Source of the DNA: Sphaerochaetaceae bacterium
GTDB lineage: Bacteria > Spirochaetota > Spirochaetia > Sphaerochaetales > Sphaerochaetaceae
Direction: 5' to 3'
Assembly: GCA_028532915.1 (NCBI GenBank)
Contig: JAQQAI010000004.1
Span: 1-52,391 of the forward strand
DNA: 52,391 nt
Shown here: piece after piece, positions 35,254-44,127 of the stretch
Position numbering within the stretch: position 1 is the stretch's first letter
How the letters are laid out: every line of letters begins with the position of its first letter
The notes under the pieces: model-generated
Told to the model about the DNA's origin: nothing
Seen by the model: only the letters and a program-made list of their open reading frames with translations
Databases searched by the model: none
Translations under genes and position numbers: made by a program

Positions 35254-35796
35254 ATGAACCAAAAAGAACAGATACTCCAGTCCGCATACAGCTGCATCAC
35301 AGAGAAAGGCTATGCGAACAGCTCTATGAGAGATATCGCACGGAAGGCAGATGTTACCCTCAGTCAGATACATTACTACTTCGGAAGCAAAAAAGAATTA
35401 TTCAGTGAGGTGCTTCACCATCTGACAGAAAACTACCTTGATCATATGAGAAACATCCTTCAGGACGACACGAAAAAGGATGAGGATCTTTTCACATCTA
35501 TTTCAACGATAGTGACCGAAGCTTCTGAAGATTCTTCACTGATCTTCGATTTTGCAAGTCTTTCATTAAAGGAGGAGAGCTTCGGCTTTCAGTTTCAGAA
35601 GCTCTTCAAGGAGATGGAACAGCTGCTTACCGAGCAGTTGAGAAAAAGATCTTTCAAAATCGATGCGAAGGCAGTCTCGAAAATAGCGATCGGAACAATA
35701 CTGGGAGCATCTTTTCAGTCTGCTATCGCGCCTGACCAGAAGCAGCCCGTTCTTGAGGCGGTAAGACAGCTCAGTGAAGTTCTGACGACAACATAA
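35254..35796 (+). CDS. TetR/AcrR-family transcriptional regulator
   Basis: An N-terminal TetR helix-turn-helix (KEQILQSAYSCITEKGYANSSMRDIARKADVTLSQIHYYFGSKKELFSEVL) and a variable all-helical ligand domain ending in a TetR_C-like segment. AGGTGG precedes the ATG. It probably represses itself and the divergent SDR through the GGACGGTCGTCC site, and perhaps also the CmpB-HD gene that follows 20 bases after its stop. Confidence 0.88.
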   Translation: MNQKEQILQSAYSCITEKGYANSSMRDIARKADVTLSQIHYYFGSKKELFSEVLHHLTENYLDHMRNILQDDTKKDEDLFTSISTIVTEASEDSSLIFDFASLSLKEESFGFQFQKLFKEMEQLLTEQLRKRSFKIDAKAVSKIAIGTILGASFQSAIAPDQKQPVLEAVRQLSEVLTTT

Positions 35797-35816
35797 GAAT
35801 AAGGATTTGAACGACT

Positions 35817-37016
35817 ATGAAGACCGAAGACCTGCTATTCTACTATGCGGCATACTTTCTGCTGCTATCATTTACCGGATGGATAATCGAAACTGTCTAC
35901 AGATCGGGGGGAAACAGAGAGTTCACCAATGCGGGATTGCTGAGAGGGCCGTATGTACCAATCTACGGAACAGCAGCCACCATGATACTTGCGGTGGATA
36001 GGGCATTCTCCTCTTTTCCCTTCGTGTGGGAAGTACTGTCTCTGGCGCTGTTCGCCACTGTCCTGGAATACTTTACATCATATATTCTCGAAAAGATGTT
36101 TTCACTCAAACTCTGGGACTATTCAACGCGGAAATTCAACCTTCACGGACGCATCAGTCTCAGATACAGTCTGTACTGGGTCATCCTGGTCATCGCCGAT
36201 CTGCAGGTTCTTCAACCGCTCATCTTCGAAACCATCGTCGAATATGATTCTCTTGCGCTGCGGGCGGGAACCTGTGTGATGTTCATCATATTTATCATCG
36301 ATGTATGCGTTTCGTTCAACCTGCTGATCAAGGTGAGAAATCTGTATCAGACTCTTGAGACAAGGAAAGAGGAGATCTCTTCGAGGATCTCTAAGAGATC
36401 TCCTCTCATCTGGCGTGATTTCAGGCGTCTGCTCCAGTCGTTTCCGAAACTTGTCGACAAGGTTTCCACAGGGACTTTCGATGCGGTAGCTTTGGTCGAC
36501 GAAGGGAGAGAAAACTCAATGACGATCATGAAAGAGTCTGAAAGAAGGGACTTTTCGGTATTGACCGGTGAAATCCTCGAAAATCCTGTATACTGTGAAT
36601 TGAAAAACTATCACCACCATGAACACTCCATCTACGATCATTCAATTCTCGTTGCCCAGTATTCTTATAAGATTGGTCTCAAACTGCAGAAAGTGATATC
36701 GTTGGATATGAACTCGCTTGTCAGAGGAGCGCTCCTTCACGATTTTTTCCTCTACGACTGGAGAAAACAACGACCCGAGAACGGAAGGCTCCATGCATTC
36801 GAACATCCGAAAGAAGCCTATCAGAACGCAACTGTGACCTTCGGACCTCTTACTCCTGTTGAAAAGGATATCATTCTCAAACATATGTGGCCGCTCAACA
36901 TCATCCTGCCCAAGTATATTGAGACTTGTATCGTCACTGTTGTCGATAAGATCGTCTCATCCAAAGAGTTTATTGCGGAAGCGGTGAAGGACCAGAAAAA
37001 AAAAGAGGAATTATGA
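35817..37016 (+). CDS. Fusion of a CmpB-type membrane domain with an HD phosphohydrolase domain
   Basis: Residues 1 to about 175 match the CmpB / putative ABC-transporter type IV domain: FTGWIIETVYRSGG, REFTNAGLLRGPYVPIYGTAA and LEYFTSYILEKMF, with five or six helices. A charged linker (about 176-205) follows. Residues about 250-390 are an HD domain: HHHEHSIYDHSILVAQYSYKIG and RGALLHDFFLYDWR (His308-Asp309), ending with a helical tail. Both parts are normally found as separate proteins; this single chain places an HD hydrolase at the membrane. Its substrate could be a nucleotide or a phosphorylated lipid, but the sequence does not say. The linker is encoded by a 14-bp perfect inverted repeat (36368-36406). 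It is probably cotranscribed with tetR. Confidence 0.78.
   Translation: MKTEDLLFYYAAYFLLLSFTGWIIETVYRSGGNREFTNAGLLRGPYVPIYGTAATMILAVDRAFSSFPFVWEVLSLALFATVLEYFTSYILEKMFSLKLWDYSTRKFNLHGRISLRYSLYWVILVIADLQVLQPLIFETIVEYDSLALRAGTCVMFIIFIIDVCVSFNLLIKVRNLYQTLETRKEEISSRISKRSPLIWRDFRRLLQSFPKLVDKVSTGTFDAVALVDEGRENSMTIMKESERRDFSVLTGEILENPVYCELKNYHHHEHSIYDHSILVAQYSYKIGLKLQKVISLDMNSLVRGALLHDFFLYDWRKQRPENGRLHAFEHPKEAYQNATVTFGPLTPVEKDIILKHMWPLNIILPKYIETCIVTVVDKIVSSKEFIAEAVKDQKKKEEL
36368..36406 (+). repeat. Perfect 14-bp inverted repeat at the domain junction of the CmpB-HD gene
   Basis: AGAGGAGATCTCTT (36368-36381) is exactly complementary to 36393-36406, with an 11-base loop. It falls within codons 184-197, the linker between the membrane and HD domains. 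Confidence 0.7.
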
Positions 37017-37072
37017 ACAAAATAAAGGTCCCCTCAGATAGATTTTCGGCATCAATTTTCTTACTATAAGGA

Positions 37073-38197
37073 ATGTTTTCTCTCAACGACCTCTTCATAG
37101 CAATGGGATTCGCATGGATTCTCTCAAGTTCGGTACAGCTTTTGGTGAATAAGAAGAACAAGGAATCAGAAGCTGTATCGGAAGCGATATTCCTGATCAG
37201 TATCTTCGGATGGACACTGGTCGATAATTTCATAAAGACAGCAGATATGAGCAATTTTCTGCTGACTTTCATCCTGTCTGTCAGCAGAAACAGCTATTTC
37301 CTTATAGGTCCGGCTCTTCTGTTCTATGTATCATCTCTTCTTTCGGGAAGAATAAAGAACTTCCAGAAGATTGTTCATCTTCTGCCGTTTTTTATTGCGA
37401 CGGCCTATTCGCTGGTCAGTTCGGCAGGACTGGAACCTGTCATTGCGACGGGTCCGAAAAATGTTGAGAGCATCATCTTCCTCCGTCCCGGGTTCAAAAG
37501 GGAATCACTGGCACTTATTTCCCAATGGGGATACAGCCTGTACACATTTTTACTCATCAGGCGTCATGCAGGAACCGTCGTCGATTTCTATTCGAGAAAA
37601 ACAATACAGAATACCCTTTTCTGGCTTTTCTATCTAATTGTTTTCTACATAGCATTCTTCACCACGGATTTCTTCGTTCTCCTGTTTCCCGGAGGCTCGG
37701 AGTCTCAGCGTCTGACCGTCTCGATGGCTCTGCGGATCATCCCTTCGTTATCATTCATCTTTCTTTTTTCGTCCTTCGCCCAGAATCAGCCGATAATCAG
37801 GGATGAGAAGGTCCTAGATGATGTCAAATATAGAAACTCGGCGATATCTGATACCGATTCGAAAAGAATCTTTGCCCAAATAGAGACTATTCTCAATAAG
37901 AAGAAACTCTACCTCGATACCGACATCAATCTCGACGATCTCGCACGCGAGGCGGGAGAGACACGGCACAGAGTCTCAGAGGTGATAAACAGAGAATCCG
38001 GCCAGAAATTCTATTCATATATCAACGGATTCAGACTGGCAGAGTTCATCTCGGCAGTGAAAGAGAACAGGTTCCCCGACTATACTGTCATCGCCATTGC
38101 CCTTGAATGCGGATTTAAATCCCAATCCGCATTCTATAATCTTTTCAAAGCGAAAACCGGCATGACTCCCAGGGAATTCATCAAAAAGGAGACCTGA
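37073..38197 (+). CDS. Membrane-bound AraC-family regulator with 7-helix N-terminus
   Basis: Residues 1 to about 240 contain seven hydrophobic helices. The AraC DNA-binding domain occupies about 275-374: LDDLAREAGETRHRVSEVINRESGQKFYSYINGFRLAEFI (first HTH) and YTVIAIALECGFKSQSAFYNLFKAKTGMTPREFIKK (second HTH with the signature). Such 7TM-AraC proteins are thought to sense an envelope or extracellular signal and bind DNA while staying in the membrane. No obvious partner operon is marked; the neighbours are the CmpB-HD gene and the lectin-like gene. The ATG is preceded by AAGG. Its stop codon is inside the terminator hairpin shared with the converging gene. Confidence 0.88.
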   Translation: MFSLNDLFIAMGFAWILSSSVQLLVNKKNKESEAVSEAIFLISIFGWTLVDNFIKTADMSNFLLTFILSVSRNSYFLIGPALLFYVSSLLSGRIKNFQKIVHLLPFFIATAYSLVSSAGLEPVIATGPKNVESIIFLRPGFKRESLALISQWGYSLYTFLLIRRHAGTVVDFYSRKTIQNTLFWLFYLIVFYIAFFTTDFFVLLFPGGSESQRLTVSMALRIIPSLSFIFLFSSFAQNQPIIRDEKVLDDVKYRNSAISDTDSKRIFAQIETILNKKKLYLDTDINLDDLAREAGETRHRVSEVINRESGQKFYSYINGFRLAEFISAVKENRFPDYTVIAIALECGFKSQSAFYNLFKAKTGMTPREFIKKET

Positions 38198-38213
38198 TAT
38201 CAGGCCTCCTTTT
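38184..38213. terminator. Bidirectional terminator between the AraC and lectin genes
   Basis: AAAAGGAG-A-CCTGATATCAGG (left side, 38184 on) is palindromic with the right side down to CTCCTTTT (38206-38213): 14 of 15 pairs match. It gives a G+C-rich stem with A-tract and T-tract ends, so it should work in both directions. It overlaps the AraC stop codon. Confidence 0.85.
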
Positions 38214-38217
38214 CGAG

Positions 38218-39171
38218 TTATTCGGGCATATTCTCGTATTCGATGATAAATCCGTACGATTGTCCGGGAGATCTTGTCAGTCCGTATGTACCGACACTTT
38301 CCATGTAGTCGCCCCATGTGGAAACGGGGGTATTCATCTCACCGAATCCCATGATCGGCTGACCGTCTCCTGAATCATTGGGCTGTGTGTTATCACGGGG
38401 ATCCTTATCTGTCACGCCGTCATCAAGATTCTGTGCCCAGTTCGTATAGTCCCACGTTTCACCGCTCAGCCACTGCCATCCGCCATCAGGTTCCACCGAT
38501 CCATCCGGCTGGTATCCACCGAGAAAAGGTCCGATACTGATACCGTAATGTGCTCCGTTCTCATCAAAATGCCAGAAGAACTTCTCATCTTTGACGAGCG
38601 AGAAAATGAATTCGTTCTCTCCTTCCGTGGTGGGACATGCGAGATACCCTCCGGAGACTTCGGCGAGATAGGCCGCCTGATACCAGTTGAGATTTCCGCT
38701 CTCCACGTAGATGACTTCGTAATAATGAGTGATCCCGTCAGTGCCGGTGTACTCTTCGAGTTCTTTTCTTTCATATACAACATCTGAAGGAAGCTCATCC
38801 CATGAGAACACTTCAAAGGTTATATCGAAAGGAATACCATTGAGAACTATTGTATGTTCACTCACTTCCACCGAAACCTCTTGTTGTTCGACCTGCTTCA
38901 TCAGACTTTCAAGAAGCTCGGCTGAAACGCCGAGAGAGCCGGCTGCTTCTGTAAAATCGACAGATCCCTGCCCCGGTCCTCCGAGAGCTTCTTTCAACCG
39001 GTCGACTGTAATATCGAGCTGTTCGGCCACCATCTCTATGGTCAACGGCTGGTCCATCTCATCCGTGCTTACTATCTGTTCCTCTTCCTCTTTCACGCCT
39101 CCTGCAAATAAAGACAACGAACCAAAGGCCAATAGAAGAATCATCAAACTTAACAATACTTTTCGTTTCAT
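38218..39171 (-). CDS. Exported C-type-lectin-like domain protein
   Basis: Signal peptide MKRKVLLSLMILLLAFGSLSLFAGG, then an acidic linker (VKEEEEQ), a helical region (about 45-105) with two short related segments (MVAEQLDITVDRLKEAL and AAGSLGVSAELLESLM), and a C-type-lectin-like fold (about 140-310): HYYEVIYVESGNLNWYQAAYLAEVSGGYLAC, GGWQWLSGETWDYTNWAQ, GFIIEYE. Similar domains bind glycans or other surface ligands. With a signal but no lipobox Cys, it is probably periplasmic or secreted. Only one cysteine is visible in the lectin part, so the usual disulfides are absent. ATG 39171 is chosen because GGAG is six bases upstream. Confidence 0.75.
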   Translation of the reverse strand: MKRKVLLSLMILLLAFGSLSLFAGGVKEEEEQIVSTDEMDQPLTIEMVAEQLDITVDRLKEALGGPGQGSVDFTEAAGSLGVSAELLESLMKQVEQQEVSVEVSEHTIVLNGIPFDITFEVFSWDELPSDVVYERKELEEYTGTDGITHYYEVIYVESGNLNWYQAAYLAEVSGGYLACPTTEGENEFIFSLVKDEKFFWHFDENGAHYGISIGPFLGGYQPDGSVEPDGGWQWLSGETWDYTNWAQNLDDGVTDKDPRDNTQPNDSGDGQPIMGFGEMNTPVSTWGDYMESVGTYGLTRSPGQSYGFIIEYENMPE

Positions 39172-39236
39172 ATCGTACTCCATGCTTTTGAATTTACTGA
39201 AGTTTACTCATTTGTCCTTATCAAAACCTCCTTTTC

Positions 39237-39280
39237 GACCGAGAAGAATAAATATACCAGAGAAGCATTTCTTCTCGGTC
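39237..39280 (-). repeat. 12-bp inverted repeat in the leader of the lectin-like gene
   Basis: GACCGAGAAGAA (39237-39248) pairs perfectly with 39269-39280 across a 20-base loop. On the minus strand it lies 66 bases before the lectin gene and is followed by AAAAGGAGG, not by a T-run. It is therefore more likely a leader structure or operator than a terminator. Confidence 0.5.
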
Positions 39281-39392
39281 CAAACATAAAAAACCAACGG
39301 CAGGGAAAATTCTCATAGTCTTGTATTGAGATTCCATTGCATTCTCAACCGGAGGAAATTGTCATCCCCCATTATTCTCTGAAAAAGATACG

Positions 39393-39421
39393 AAAAAAGC
39401 CATGAAGAAAATCTCCATGGC
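39393..39421 (-). terminator. Rho-independent terminator of the ttd-TRAP operon
   Basis: On the minus strand GCCATG-GAGA-TTT-TCTT-CATGGC forms a 10-bp stem (one G-T pair) and is followed by TTTTTTCG. It lies 28 bases past the dctM stop. Confidence 0.8.
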
Positions 39422-39448
39422 AATATAGTCAGTATATTTAGCGGTCAT

Positions 39449-40750
39449 TTAAAAGCCGAAGGAAGCCAGAGCCTTTTCCGGAATCAGGAACATACTTATA
39501 GGTTCGACGTATGTAATAAGCAGAAGGGCAATGATCAGAACGATAACATATGGTGTTACGGCCTTTACAAGATTCTCGAATTTTATATTTGCTATATTAC
39601 ATGCTACATAAAGGTTCGAACCTACCGGCGGAGTTATCATGCCGATACCCATGTTCACAATGAATATAATACCAACCAGATATGGATTTACACCTACCTG
39701 CATGAGAATCGGAAGCAGAATTGGTGTAAGTAATGCGATCGCTGCAGATGACTGCATGAAAAATCCTGCGATAATGACAATGATATTGAAGAAGAAGAGG
39801 ATAATATACTTATTCGTTGTCAGAGAAAGTAACGTATTAGCAATGTGCTGGGGAATCTGCTCTCTTGTCAGCACATAACTGAATGTCTTTACGGTTGCCA
39901 TGATGATCATGATAACTGCGGCTGATATTGCCGAATGGGTAATGATTGCGGGAACGTCCTTCCATTTGAGATCACGATAGATAAACAATCCTACGATCAG
40001 CCCGTATACAGCAGCCACGGCTCCGGCTTCGGTAGGTGTAAAAATTCCCGAATAGATACCTCCCAGAATAATGAACGGCATTATCAGTGCCCATAGACTA
40101 TCTCTGAGAGTCCTGAACAGGACTTTTCCTGAAATATCAACTTTGACTTTAGGGATTTTATGCTTTTTAGAATATACATATGCTACCAGCATCATAGAGA
40201 TTCCCATCAGCAGTCCCGGTCCCAACCCCGCAAGAAACAACGTACTGACAGATGTTCCGGCAAGAACACTATAAGTGACCATCGGAATACTGGGCGGAAT
40301 AACCTGCCCGACGGTTCCTGCAGCGGCCACGGTTGCCGCAGTGAAAGATTTTGCATAACCGTTCTTCTCCATTTCAGGAACCATGATACCGCCGATCGCC
40401 GCAGTTGTTGCCGGACAGGACCCGGAAATTGCCGCAAAGATCATCGAAGATCCGACTGATACTAATGCAAGTCCGCCCGTGATCCTTGAAAAAAACAGAT
40501 TCACAAAATCTACCAGTTTTTTAGACAACCCTCCTGCAGTCATCAGATCACCTGCAAGGATAAAGAAGGGAATCGCCATCAACGGAAAAGAATTTATCCC
40601 CCCGAACATGGTCTGTGCAACAATCACCAAAGGAACATTCATTCCGAAGACCATGGCAAGAATTGCCGCAAAACCAAGACTCACTCCGATAGGGACACTC
40701 AACACAATAAGCCCGAAAAAGCTTATGAATAATATTGCTGTTGTACTCAT
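39449..40750 (-). CDS. dctM: TRAP transporter large permease (DctM)
   Basis: 433 residues, 12-13 helices, with the DctM signatures SVPIGVSLGFAAILAM, MAIPFFILAGDLMTAGGLSKKLVDF, GSCPATTAAIGGIMVPEMEKNGY and VNMGIGMITPPVGSNLYVACNIA. It is the sodium-driven permease that works with DctQ and DctP to import C4- or related dicarboxylates. It is the last gene of the operon. Confidence 0.95.
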   Translation of the reverse strand: MSTTAILFISFFGLIVLSVPIGVSLGFAAILAMVFGMNVPLVIVAQTMFGGINSFPLMAIPFFILAGDLMTAGGLSKKLVDFVNLFFSRITGGLALVSVGSSMIFAAISGSCPATTAAIGGIMVPEMEKNGYAKSFTAATVAAAGTVGQVIPPSIPMVTYSVLAGTSVSTLFLAGLGPGLLMGISMMLVAYVYSKKHKIPKVKVDISGKVLFRTLRDSLWALIMPFIILGGIYSGIFTPTEAGAVAAVYGLIVGLFIYRDLKWKDVPAIITHSAISAAVIMIIMATVKTFSYVLTREQIPQHIANTLLSLTTNKYIILFFFNIIVIIAGFFMQSSAAIALLTPILLPILMQVGVNPYLVGIIFIVNMGIGMITPPVGSNLYVACNIANIKFENLVKAVTPYVIVLIIALLLITYVEPISMFLIPEKALASFGF

Positions 40751-40805
40751 ACTTTACAAAGACCTCCTCTGTACACCATTTTTTTTTGTTTCTCTCTCAT
40801 TGACA

Positions 40806-41300
40806 TTAGCTCTCTTTACCCGTTTTAGTGTTCATAAGACACCTGACTGCAAGAAGAGAATACCAAACGGCCATCAGCAGTGAACCAATTATCATAACCA
40901 GATAAACGTATGCCATCGGCAGTCCTAACGCAGGGGATGTCTGAGTATGTAACTTCGGCATGAACATTGTGGTTGAAACGACTATTATGAAAAAGAAGAT
41001 TGCAGATATCGCATGAGCGATGAACTCGAAGATCATCTCACCAACTTTCGGCAGCTTATTCCTTATCCCGACTACTCCGATATGCTTTCCTCTTCGGGCT
41101 CCGACATATCCTGCAAGGAAAGTCATCCAGATGAACATGAACACCGAGATCTCTTCAGTCCATGCCAATGGAGAATTCAGAACATACCGGAAAATAACCT
41201 GCAGGAAGATTGCACAGGTCATTCCGCCTAAAGAAAGAACTATCAACCAGGAAATCACCTTATCAATCTTCTTGAAGACTGATTCAATTTTTTCAAACAT
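40806..41300 (-). CDS. dctQ: TRAP transporter small permease (DctQ)
   Basis: 164 residues with four helices. VIFRYVLNSPLAWTEEISVFMFIWMTFLAGYVGARRGKHIGV is the DctQ hallmark (LNxxLxWxEE and the R-x-K-H-I segment). It is the structural partner of DctM, 55 bases upstream of it in the transcript. Confidence 0.92.
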   Translation of the reverse strand: MFEKIESVFKKIDKVISWLIVLSLGGMTCAIFLQVIFRYVLNSPLAWTEEISVFMFIWMTFLAGYVGARRGKHIGVVGIRNKLPKVGEMIFEFIAHAISAIFFFIIVVSTTMFMPKLHTQTSPALGLPMAYVYLVMIIGSLLMAVWYSLLAVRCLMNTKTGKES

Positions 41301-41377
41301 TTTTTTCTCCTATGTAAAATGATGAAAAGGTATGCAATATACCTTTCCATCAATAATACACCTTATTCTAATCGAGA

Positions 41378-42361
41378 TTATCTATTGCTGTTGATAATAT
41401 TCAGCAATGAAGCAAACTGTGGGAAGGCGTCATACACGGGCTTGCTCGCAGCCTGGAACTCACTCAGATCCTCCACGACATTCAGAGTGATGCCTTCAGT
41501 ACTTTCCAAGGTATCCATGATCTTTTTGTCCAAAGCCAGAGAAACTTCTCTCTGATAAGCCTCGGCATCTTCTGCCGCTCTCATCAGCATCTCCTGCTGT
41601 TCTGCAGAGAAACTGTTGAACTTATCGAGGCTCATAATAAGAGGTTCGAACGTATAGATGTGTTTCGTGACTGAATAATAGGGGCAAACCTCGGTAAACT
41701 TGTTCTTGATATTGTTGGAGTCTGAATTCTCGGCAGCATCTACGGTTCCCAGCTGAAGGGCAGAGAACACTTCAGAAACAGCCATCGGAGTAGGAATAGC
41801 TCCCATCGTCTCGAAAGTCACAAGAAATACTTTACTTTCCGGAGTTCTGATTTTGAGACCTGCCAGGTCTGAAGGTTTCGCTACAGAACCTCTTGTGCTT
41901 GTAATACTTCTGTAACCGTTATCCCACCATCCGAGAATTTTGAAACCTTTGCCTTCTGCGATGTCTTCAAGTTTTGCTCCTAATTCACCATCAATGATCC
42001 TGAAGGCTTCAGCCTTACTCGAGAATAAGAACGGCAAGTCAAGAACACCTACATCTGAAACAAAGTTGGAAAAAGCCATGGTAGATTCGAGTGCGATATC
42101 CAGAGTACCAGCCTGAACATATTCGATGGCCTTAGATCCGGATGCAATCTGTGAAGCAGGGAACACATCGATCGTTATCATGCCATCACTGTATTCATCA
42201 GCCAGTTCGGCTAATTTCAACGCTCCGGCATGATAAGGATGATCGGTGGCCCCAACGTGATTTAATGCAAGATTTACCTTTCCGCTTTCCCCTTCTCCCT
42301 GGGCAAAAGCTGCTGTAAATACCAAACAAACTAGTAATACGATAGCTAAGATTTTTTTCAT
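41378..42361 (-). CDS. dctP: TRAP transporter substrate-binding protein (DctP)
   Basis: Signal peptide MKKILAIVLLVCLVFTAAFAQG, then a DctP fold: LNHVGATDHPYHAGALKLAELADEYSDGMITIDVFPASQIASGSKAIEYVQAGTLDIAL, the carboxylate-binding Arg in AGLKIRTPESKVFLVTFETMGAIPTPM (GLKIRTP), and LQLGTVDAAENSDSNNI. The Arg in the IRTP motif clamps the carboxylate of the ligand. With ttdAB alongside, the ligand is likely tartrate, malate or a similar hydroxy-diacid. Confidence 0.93.
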   Translation of the reverse strand: MKKILAIVLLVCLVFTAAFAQGEGESGKVNLALNHVGATDHPYHAGALKLAELADEYSDGMITIDVFPASQIASGSKAIEYVQAGTLDIALESTMAFSNFVSDVGVLDLPFLFSSKAEAFRIIDGELGAKLEDIAEGKGFKILGWWDNGYRSITSTRGSVAKPSDLAGLKIRTPESKVFLVTFETMGAIPTPMAVSEVFSALQLGTVDAAENSDSNNIKNKFTEVCPYYSVTKHIYTFEPLIMSLDKFNSFSAEQQEMLMRAAEDAEAYQREVSLALDKKIMDTLESTEGITLNVVEDLSEFQAASKPVYDAFPQFASLLNIINSNR

Positions 42362-42389
42362 ATCTCTCCTCCTTGATTCTGAATTTCTG

Positions 42390-42998
42390 CTACTTGATGA
42401 ATTTCAATTTTTTTGAGATTTCTTCAAACTGTTTATCTTTCTTTTCATTGAATATGATCTTGTTTGACTCGAACAGATTGCCACCATGGGTATCTATCGA
42501 GACAATGAGCGGACCGAATTCTTTCACTCTGCATACCCATAAAGTCTCAGGCATTCCAAGATCCATCCATTCCGCATTTTCGATCTCTTCAACTTCTGTC
42601 GCAGCAAGAACCGCGCAACCTGCGGGAAAAACACAGTGAATGGCTTTGTAGTTCATACACCCTTCAACAGTATCGGCTCCCATTCCGCCTTTTCCCACTA
42701 TGAGCTTAACACCTGTCTGTTTTATGAATTCTTTTTCAAACTTTTCCATTCTCATGCTTGTGGTAGGTCCTATAGAGACCATTTCATAATGATCTTCATC
42801 TTTCTTTCTCACAATAGGCCCAGCATGGAAAATTGCCCCTCCGGCAAGATCTACGGGAATTTCTCTTCCGTATTCGATCAGACGTCTATGAGCGACATCT
42901 CTGCAGGTAACAATATGACCATCAAGATAAATAACATCTCCGGCGTGGATATCCTTAAGTGTCTCATCAGATATTGGTGTTGATATCACTTTTTTCAT
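42390..42998 (-). CDS. ttdB: L(+)-tartrate dehydratase / class I fumarase beta subunit
   Basis: 202 residues, the same size as E. coli TtdB (201). [43 protein letters not shown] and VGKGGMG are the family motifs, the last forming part of the substrate site. It pairs with the alpha subunit, which it overlaps by four bases (ATGA). Separate alpha and beta subunits of this size suit TtdAB but also occur in two-subunit fumarases. Confidence 0.88.
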   Translation of the reverse strand: MKKVISTPISDETLKDIHAGDVIYLDGHIVTCRDVAHRRLIEYGREIPVDLAGGAIFHAGPIVRKKDEDHYEMVSIGPTTSMRMEKFEKEFIKQTGVKLIVGKGGMGADTVEGCMNYKAIHCVFPAGCAVLAATEVEEIENAEWMDLGMPETLWVCRVKEFGPLIVSIDTHGGNLFESNKIIFNEKKDKQFEEISKKLKFIK

Positions 42999-43894
42999 AA
43001 TACTACCTCCTTATGGGATGTTATTTCATAAGATAAATCGGGATGGAAAATAATGTTACCCCTGCGGTGTGACCAGCATCCCGTATTCACTGCGATTCCT
43101 ATGGTAGAAGGATGTCTTGCCGCGTTTTCGATATGGACACCCATCACCGAATTTGCTCCGGAAAAACCTTGAGGCCCCAGACCAATTGCATTGATACTCT
43201 TTTCGAGTTCTTCTTCCATCATTGCAGCCTTGGGATTCGGGTTGTGGCTGCCGAGAGGTCTCATCAGAGCCTTCTTTGAGAGCACTGCGGCTGTTTCTAC
43301 CGATGTTGCAATCCCTACTCCTACGAGTAACGGTGGACATGCATTCAAACCGTATGAAGTCATCTGGTCAAGAATGAATTTAGTCGCTCCTTCGTATCCT
43401 TCGCCCGGCATCAGAACCATAGCTTTCCCGGGCAGAGTACATCCGCCGCCAGCCATGTAGATGTCGAGATTTATCTCGTCACTATTCGGGATGATCTCAT
43501 AGTTGATTGACGGTGTTCGATACCCGACATTGGTCCCCGTGTTGTATTCATCAAAAGTCTGAACCGAATTGTGTCTCAAAGGTGCTTCTTTCGTAGCCTT
43601 CAACACAGCATTGGTGAAGATCTCCTCAAGATGATCTATGAGAGGGAACTTCGTCCCCACTTTCGCAAAGAATTGGATCACCCCGGTGTCCTGACATGAA
43701 GGTCGATCCAAGTCTCTGGCCAATTCCTGATTTTTGAACATCGTGTCGTAGGTAAGTTTCGCCATAGGGCTTTCTTCCTGTTCTGCGAGTTCTTTCAATT
43801 TCTTTTGAATATCATCGGGAAGAATTTTACCAAAATACTTGATGAATTTTGCAATGGTATCAGTCATTTCCGATTTCTGCTTCTCAATATCCAT
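42995..43894 (-). CDS. ttdA: L(+)-tartrate dehydratase / class I fumarase alpha subunit
   Basis: 299 residues (E. coli TtdA has 303). Three cysteines in conserved settings, Cys67 (RPSCQDTG), Cys186 ([10 protein letters not shown]) and Cys273 ([10 protein letters not shown]), are the likely ligands of the 4Fe-4S cluster that activates the hydroxyl group for elimination. [19 protein letters not shown] and [21 protein letters not shown] are close to TtdA. Reaction: tartrate to oxaloacetate, or malate/fumarate interconversion. It is the first gene of the operon with GGAGGAGAGG ahead of the ATG. The cluster makes it oxygen-sensitive, in keeping with an anaerobic lifestyle. Confidence 0.88.
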   Translation of the reverse strand: MDIEKQKSEMTDTIAKFIKYFGKILPDDIQKKLKELAEQEESPMAKLTYDTMFKNQELARDLDRPSCQDTGVIQFFAKVGTKFPLIDHLEEIFTNAVLKATKEAPLRHNSVQTFDEYNTGTNVGYRTPSINYEIIPNSDEINLDIYMAGGGCTLPGKAMVLMPGEGYEGATKFILDQMTSYGLNACPPLLVGVGIATSVETAAVLSKKALMRPLGSHNPNPKAAMMEEELEKSINAIGLGPQGFSGANSVMGVHIENAARHPSTIGIAVNTGCWSHRRGNIIFHPDLSYEITSHKEVVL

Positions 43895-43920
43895 CCTCTC
43901 CTCCTTTTATTTATCAATTA

Positions 43921-43966
43921 TATTTTATTATGGATCCATAATAAAATAGGAAAATCGTCCTGTCAA
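43921..43966 (-). promoter_or_regulatory. ttdA promoter overlaid by a 28-bp perfect palindrome
   Basis: On the minus strand TTGACA (43961-43966) and TATTAT (43938-43943) are 17 bases apart, a near-ideal sigma70 promoter. A perfect 28-bp palindrome with core TTATGGATCCATAA occupies 43921-43948, covering the -10 and the transcription start. A bound dimer would block transcription. The rest of the 43895-44127 gap shows no gene. Confidence 0.8.
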
Positions 43967-44127
43967 TCTTTTTTTTCTTTCGTCATGACAGCACAACGAA
44001 GAGGGGGAAATATTACTGAGAATTGGAAATTATCGGATACAACCAAATAAGCAGGAAACCCGTCAGAGGAAAAAATTTCATGAGAAGTGATTAAATTATA
44101 AAAGGATCGCTATAAATAAAGGTTCAG

